Below, one piece after another: positions 19,891 through 24,295 of a DNA stretch of 24,295 bases; positions within the stretch are counted from its first letter, which is position 1, and each line of letters begins with the position of its first letter. The position numbers and the translations under genes were made by a program. The stretch is from positions 1-24,295 of the forward strand of contig JAYMSP010002435.1 of assembly GCA_036897095.1 (NCBI GenBank), in the 5' to 3' direction. The notes under the pieces were generated by a model. It did not search any database. It was not told the origin of the DNA and saw only the letters and a program-made list of their open reading frames with translations. Source of the DNA: Plantago elongata. Its lineage: Eukaryota; Streptophyta; Magnoliopsida; Lamiales; Plantaginaceae.

Positions 19891-21600
19891 TGTATATTTT
19901 CAAGAAATTCATTCGAAGTGTTTCATAGGCTTTTATTTCCATACGATAATAAAAACATCTTAAATTGTATATATATTTGGCAACATGATAAGGTGTGTGA
20001 AGTTTTGAAAATTAAAAAGAGTTAGTATGTATGCTTGGGGAACGAGAAGAACGAGTTACCAACTTGGTAACTTTGAGTTGTTGAAAAACAAACATTCTAC
20101 ATGACAAATGGAACGTAAATAAGTTGATATATGTCGATCCCGGAGATAATTGTTATTTCACAATGGGTGTTGCTCTCCTGGTCCATATTTTATTTTACAC
20201 TATATATGTTCATGTATCAATCATATCTATGAGCGTTACTCCTATGTAGTTTTCATTGTTATTGTATAAAAAAAAGATATACCCATTCACTTAGGAGTAG
20301 GATTGACTGCTATTGGGATCTTGATCAATGATATATGTCGGGAATTAATATGATATTTACTCTCTTCCACTCAATTTTTTTTTTTGGAGGGATACACATA
20401 CTTATCACATACTATGTGAAATTCATAGAAAATTACACGTAAATACCACACAATGTATGAGTAGTAGGTGAATTAGAAGCGATCTGGTATAATATAAAAC
20501 ATGTACATATATCTCCTTTTGCACTCGTTTGACAATCATTCTCATGTTCTACAATGATCCTTCATATGCACTTTATAAATTCGAGAGTTCCTTCGTCATT
20601 AAGTTCAACGAGATCTTCTACTGCAAAGATTCTTGAGTGCAAAGGTTTTTGGGAGCTGATTGTCCAATGAATGGCCGGAGCATACCAAGGCGGATAAATT
20701 AAGCTCTGAGATATAATCATACTCATATACGATTCAATCCGAACAATTATTTATATGTATTTTAGCATGTAAAGAGAGCTGTAGTGAGTTTAATCACTTT
20801 CTCCGTCGCATTTCAATAATATACATATTGTGTTGACATTTCTTGTAACTACAATATTAACAGTTTGTTCGATTATGAATTGGTTGATTAATTTGATCTT
20901 GCTTGGTGAACAATGGTCAATTGGAGTTGACTACTCAAAGACGCGTAATGAAGTTTACGTTCAACCACAAAAAAGCAAAAAGAAACAGACTAAATCGCGG
21001 TACTAGATGACGAAGACGGCTAACCTAAGGGGCCATTATAGTGATTAATGTAAGATCTGCATCATAATCAATATAATGAGTTATTCTCACCGATGCAGAT
21101 CTAGCTAGTGATCTACCATACATATAGCCACACGTAGCTTGTCAACCACTAAGGAAGTGACACCTATCATCACCTGAACTTATTTTTGCAAATTAAAAAA
21201 TTATCAGCATGAGTGTAGGAGTCTGATGAGTGCATGACACTAACTTACAAAATTAAAGGGCACAAGGTTTCATAATATCGAGCAAAATGTATAATTATTT
21301 ATACTAATTTTGCATTCAAAGTATCATAGCATATCAATTTTGTCTAATTTAAGAAGAGACTAATTCATTTGTTCGTGCATTATCAATCTTTTTAATTAAA
21401 AGCCTTTAAATTATAAAAAAACCATTTTATATAACTTAACATATCATTTCAATGCTTTCATTGATCACCTTAAATACTAGATAATACTTAATTCACTTTT
21501 ATACTTATAATTTATTATAATTATTAAATGTTTAATTATAAATTTAATGTATTTATATATACAATAATAATGTATTGATATAGATGTTCGAAGTGGATTA
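19891..21600. other. AT-rich intergenic DNA
   Basis: No gene, RNA gene or clear mobile element was recognised across about 1.7 kb. The only structure noted is a perfect 11-bp inverted repeat, AGATCTGCATC at 21053-21063 and GATGCAGATCT at 21092-21102, which could form a small hairpin with a 28-base loop. Confidence 0.5.
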
Positions 21601-21841
21601 CTCCCTCTGTCCCATTTGAAATAAAATATATTTTTATTTTGAGTGTCTTGTTATTATTTTTGACAATACCTCTAAAATATAAATTATTTTCAACCACACA
21701 TTATTAGAAATTATTTTCAACCACACATTATTAGATCCACATGTACTTTTCTATCTCAAACTCATTCTTAATCATATATTATATATTTTTTTAAATACTG
21801 TACATTTTAAATATATTTTTCTTATAACGGGACGTATGGAG
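21601..21841. mobile_element. Stowaway-like (Tc1/mariner) MITE
   Basis: A 241-bp element. The left end CTCCCTCTGTCCCATTTGAA follows TA (21599-21600) and is the classical Stowaway terminus. The right end, GGGACGTATGGAG, is its degenerate complement, and the sequence inward (TTTTTCTTATAACGGG) pairs with the left (CCCATTTGAAATAAAA). The right TA appears altered (CA, then TA two bases on). Inside, a perfect 27-bp tandem duplication is present. It lies about 0.9 kb upstream of the sugar-transporter start codon. Confidence 0.8.
21681..21734. repeat. Perfect 27-bp tandem duplication inside the MITE
   Basis: Two identical 27-bp copies beginning AAATTATTTTCAACCACACA, at 21681-21707 and 21708-21734. 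With no differences between copies, this is younger than the MITE itself. Confidence 0.95.
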
Positions 21842-22029
21842 CATATTACAAGTTCACAACTCTGAATGTGATATTGTTCTCGAATATGTCACAAAATTTT
21901 GTAACATAAAACCTACCCATCTACCATACATAGCTCATCACTTTATTCCTGAGTTTTTCCAAGTATAAAGACGAATTACCATATGTGGTCTGGCGGCATT
22001 ACACCTGTCCATTTCCATATACGTAATCA

Positions 22030-22724
22030 TTTTTATTCGTAACTATCTATCTACTCTACTGGAAGTATTTCGTTTGCACTTTACTACTGCTTTCGAACGA
22101 AATCTATCGAAGACGAAAAGCTCAAACCGAAAGATCACCTGGCGTACATTAGCATTCGCCACCGTAGACACTCGAGGAGTTCCGATCGGAGCATTCAATT
22201 GAATTGAGGTGGTTTACTTTTGCACGCATTATTCATCACAACTTCATTTTCGATATGTAATGTGAACACGTTTATGTTGCTGTTTAATTTCTAAGATGAT
22301 GCTAGATCATAGGAACCGAGAAATCAGAATCATGAAATAATTAGCTGTGTGTTCTTACTGGTGCAATTGAGTCAGAGTTTATGGAAGTTGTTTGTTTCTG
22401 TTTGAAGCAATGTTTTGGTAAAGGCAAATTAGACCTCTTGATAAGATCAATTTTTGCCAAAGGTATTTAGAGTTCATTAGCCTCTGCTCGCCTTTACTGT
22501 TCTTAATTTGATATTTGTTCCTAGCTGTTGGATCGAATAGTAGAAGTTTCTAGTTTTTGTTTGATTTAGGGAATGTGGTTGATGAGTATTGTTAGTGTAG
22601 GAGTATGTCTGTATAGAGCATAGTTGCCAGACTCTGTAATTGACAGTGAGGTGGAATTTGTGATGGCAGTGCAAGTCGAAGTACTTAGCAGCTGAGATTT
22701 GGGGGGAGCGGACTGAGAATCGGA
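22030..22724 (+). promoter_or_regulatory. Leader of the sugar-transporter gene, probably with a leader intron
   Basis: GC-richer sequence at about 22080-22208 has the look of an untranslated first exon and ends in a possible GAG/GTGGTT donor near 22208. A T-rich intron-like stretch follows to an acceptor near 22669 (GATGGCAG). The exon containing the start codon has an in-frame TAG at 22686-22688, so translation cannot begin further upstream in that exon. Exact splice sites are inferred. About 21842-22030 shows nothing recognisable. Confidence 0.4.
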
Positions 22725-23773
22725 ATGGTGGGCAGCTTACGGGTGTCTCCATCGATGCATAAGCGAGGAATGGTCCCAAGGGATTATGCTGACTTTAGTG
22801 ATCTTGAAGATAATGACACAGGTAATTATACAATGGTTTTTGAAGTTTCATTCCACTACTTATGCCTGAGAGACTGAGATGAGATATCTTGATTTCGTTA
22901 ATTAAACTTTTTTACTATGGCTTCCCTGATTTTCTTTTGCACTGGTCTTCATATGTTTATCTCTGAAATTGGGCAAAGGTTGATTTAAAGAAATTTTTAT
23001 CCTAAATCATGTGCTCATTGCTATTGAATTTCACAATTAACATGTACCCTTTGCATTTGGGTGATCTCTTATGTCTCCCAGGTCTTTTGTATGATTATTC
23101 AGACCAAGATACAAATCCCCCATGGAAGCTTTCCTTTCCGCATGTGCTCGTCGCTACTATTGTTGCCTTCTTATTTGGCTATCATATTGGGTTTGTTCTT
23201 GGACATTTCTCCTGGCATTTTCTTTATGTTATCCTAACTCATATTTTAATTGTGATCCGGTCTTTCTCCTCAGAGTTGTCAATGAACCACTTGAAACTAT
23301 TTCCGACGCTCTCGGTTTCCGGGGGAATACATTGGAAGAAGGTGATACACTCTACTCTTACATCTGTATGCACTTTATATAATTCATTATTTTTGTGTTG
23401 TGGAGTCAGTAGAGTTAGGGCCCTCTAAAAGAGCACGTGCATGACCGAAGAAGACCTGGCTAGAAGTTACACGTAAATATATGAAGGTTAATGAATACAC
23501 AAAAATTTGATTATGCAAAGATACACATGGAGAAGATTAACTGTATCATGTGAACCGACAAGTCTTTTTGATTCGTGTAGCCTACCCCGGTTTTATTGGG
23601 ATAATAGCTTAGTTGGTTGGGTTGGTGTTGTGATTATCAGGCTTGGTTGTTAGTACCCTTCTCGCTGGTGCTTTTCTTGGATCCCTAGCAAGTGGTTGGG
23701 TTGCTGATGGAGTTGGCCGTCGTAAAGCCTTTCAATTGTGTGCACTCCCCATGATCATCGGTGCTTCAATAAG
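22725..23773 (+). CDS. Sugar transporter of the plastidic-glucose-transporter/SGB1 type (5' part, runs off the window)
   Basis: Four coding exons, 22725-22821, 23082-23190, 23274-23341 and 23641-23773, join in phase to the first 135 residues; the rest lies beyond the right edge. The protein has a hydrophilic, acidic N-terminus (residues 1-47), then WKLSFPHVLVA leading into transmembrane helix 1 (about 53-73, AFLFGYHIGVVNEPLE). Next come GFRGNTLEEG, helix 2 (about 93-113) and the loop ADGVGRRKAF, the D-x3-GRR(K) signature of the MFS sugar-porter family. Helix 3 starts with QLCALPMIIG. FGYHIGVVNEPLETIS is characteristic of the pGlcT-like clade that includes plastidic glucose transporters and Golgi-located SGB1, which move hexoses. 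The N-terminus is short and acidic, unlike a typical plastid transit peptide, favouring the SGB1-like branch. ATG 22725 was chosen as the first in frame after a stop; M11 and M16 are later alternatives. Confidence 0.93.
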
Positions 23774-24054
23774 GTAAAACTATAAAACTTGAAATTCAAG
23801 ATCTTCAAAATACGAAGAATTGTATCCTACTTCTTTTCTTTGTTGTTTTTTGGAGGGTGTAACTATAGTTTCCTCTGCTTATCGAATGGTATGAGCAATT
23901 AAATTTAGGTTCTGTTGCTCATAAAATCTGTACACTTCTTCATAACTATATACACTCAACACACAGTTATTGAATAATAAAGTAGGAGCTTTGAGGCTTT
24001 ATTTACACAATCCCATGTATAAATCAATACAATTTCAATGTTTATGCAGCCTAT
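23774..24054 (+). other. Fourth intron of the sugar transporter (start)
   Basis: A GTAAAA donor follows exon 4 at 23774. About 280 bp of AT-rich intron precede the retrotransposon. No exon is seen, and the next coding exon must lie beyond the window. Confidence 0.7.
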
Positions 24055-24295
24055 TGAATATTAAGAAAAAGATAGCTAAGACAAGATAAATCATAGACTA
24101 TGTAATCCTAGTTAAATTAGACATAGCTATATATATTAGATTAGTCTTATTCTCCTAATTCCTAATTAGATTAGACATAGCTTCTTATATTTTATATATA
24201 TACCCTACATCATTCTATGAATAAACACGATTGATTATTCAATAGTCTTACATGGTATCAAAGGGATACGATCCTTCCGCTGCACAATACCCTGA
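24052..24295 (+). mobile_element. 5' end of a Copia-type LTR retrotransposon (fossil, partial, runs off the window)
   Basis: A putative 5' LTR of about 200 bp runs from about 24052-24055 (TTGAATATTAAG) to CA at 24252. It contains an AT-rich promoter-like run (TTATATTTTATATATATACC) and a repeated ATTAGACATAGCT motif. It is followed at once by a TGGTATCA primer-binding site for initiator methionine tRNA, the usual Ty1/Copia arrangement. Only the LTR and the first about 40 bp of the internal region are in the window, so completeness and age cannot be judged. It lies in sense orientation within intron 4 of the sugar-transporter gene. Confidence 0.75.

Noticed and set aside
22477-22779. 100-residue minus-strand frame
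   Set aside because: It is antisense to the leader and first coding exon of the sugar transporter, with no recognisable domain.
23009-23428. 139- and 86-residue plus-strand frames across transporter exons 2 and 3
   Set aside because: They read through introns in the wrong frame. The true frame is fixed by splice phase and the conserved sugar-porter motifs.
1-24295. CRISPR arrays, bacterial operons, rRNA or intact tRNA genes
   Set aside because: None is present. The direct repeats seen are isolated tandem duplications, and tRNA-like boxes occur only inside short SINEs.

Overview
The window is nuclear DNA of a flowering plant, most likely a dicot. It is AT-rich, its genes are split by GT..AG introns, and small repeats are scattered between and within them. 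All three well-supported genes belong to plant families. I cannot name the species from the sequence.

Layout: 1-349 holds a possible 5' end of a leftward gene running off the left edge. 349-2268 is a large imperfect palindrome whose two arms each carry a decayed copy of a small cysteine-rich, defensin-like peptide gene. 2535-3644 is a non-autonomous Mutator-like DNA transposon with about 250-bp inverted ends and a perfect 9-bp target duplication. 4380-9463 (minus) is an eight-exon TSO1/tesmin-type CXC protein gene (TCX5/6 class, 599 codons read through the exons). 12419-17567 (minus) is a three-exon, arginine-rich, RanBP2-type zinc-finger RNA-binding protein (331 codons) with a 3.4-kb first intron. 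17806-19606 is a second Mutator-like element, inserted just upstream of that gene and carrying gene-like cargo. 19666-19890 holds a short SINE and a 71-bp tandem duplication. 21601-21841 is a Stowaway-like MITE. From 22725 to the right edge (plus) are the first four coding exons of a sugar transporter of the pGlcT/SGB1 type. Its fourth intron holds the start of a Copia-type LTR retrotransposon that runs off the window.

The two minus-strand genes lie in tandem, zinc-finger gene upstream of the CXC gene, about 2.5 kb apart. They do not form a pathway. One is expected to act in chromatin and cell-cycle gene repression, the other in RNA metabolism. From memory the same pair is adjacent in Arabidopsis (At4g28990/At4g29000), which would make this a conserved microsyntenic block, but I could not check that. 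The sugar transporter is on the opposite strand and functionally unrelated.

I see no wholly new multi-gene system. The observations most worth following are the defensin-like palindrome, which could be a hairpin small-RNA locus, and the Mutator-like element with cargo placed at the promoter of the zinc-finger gene.
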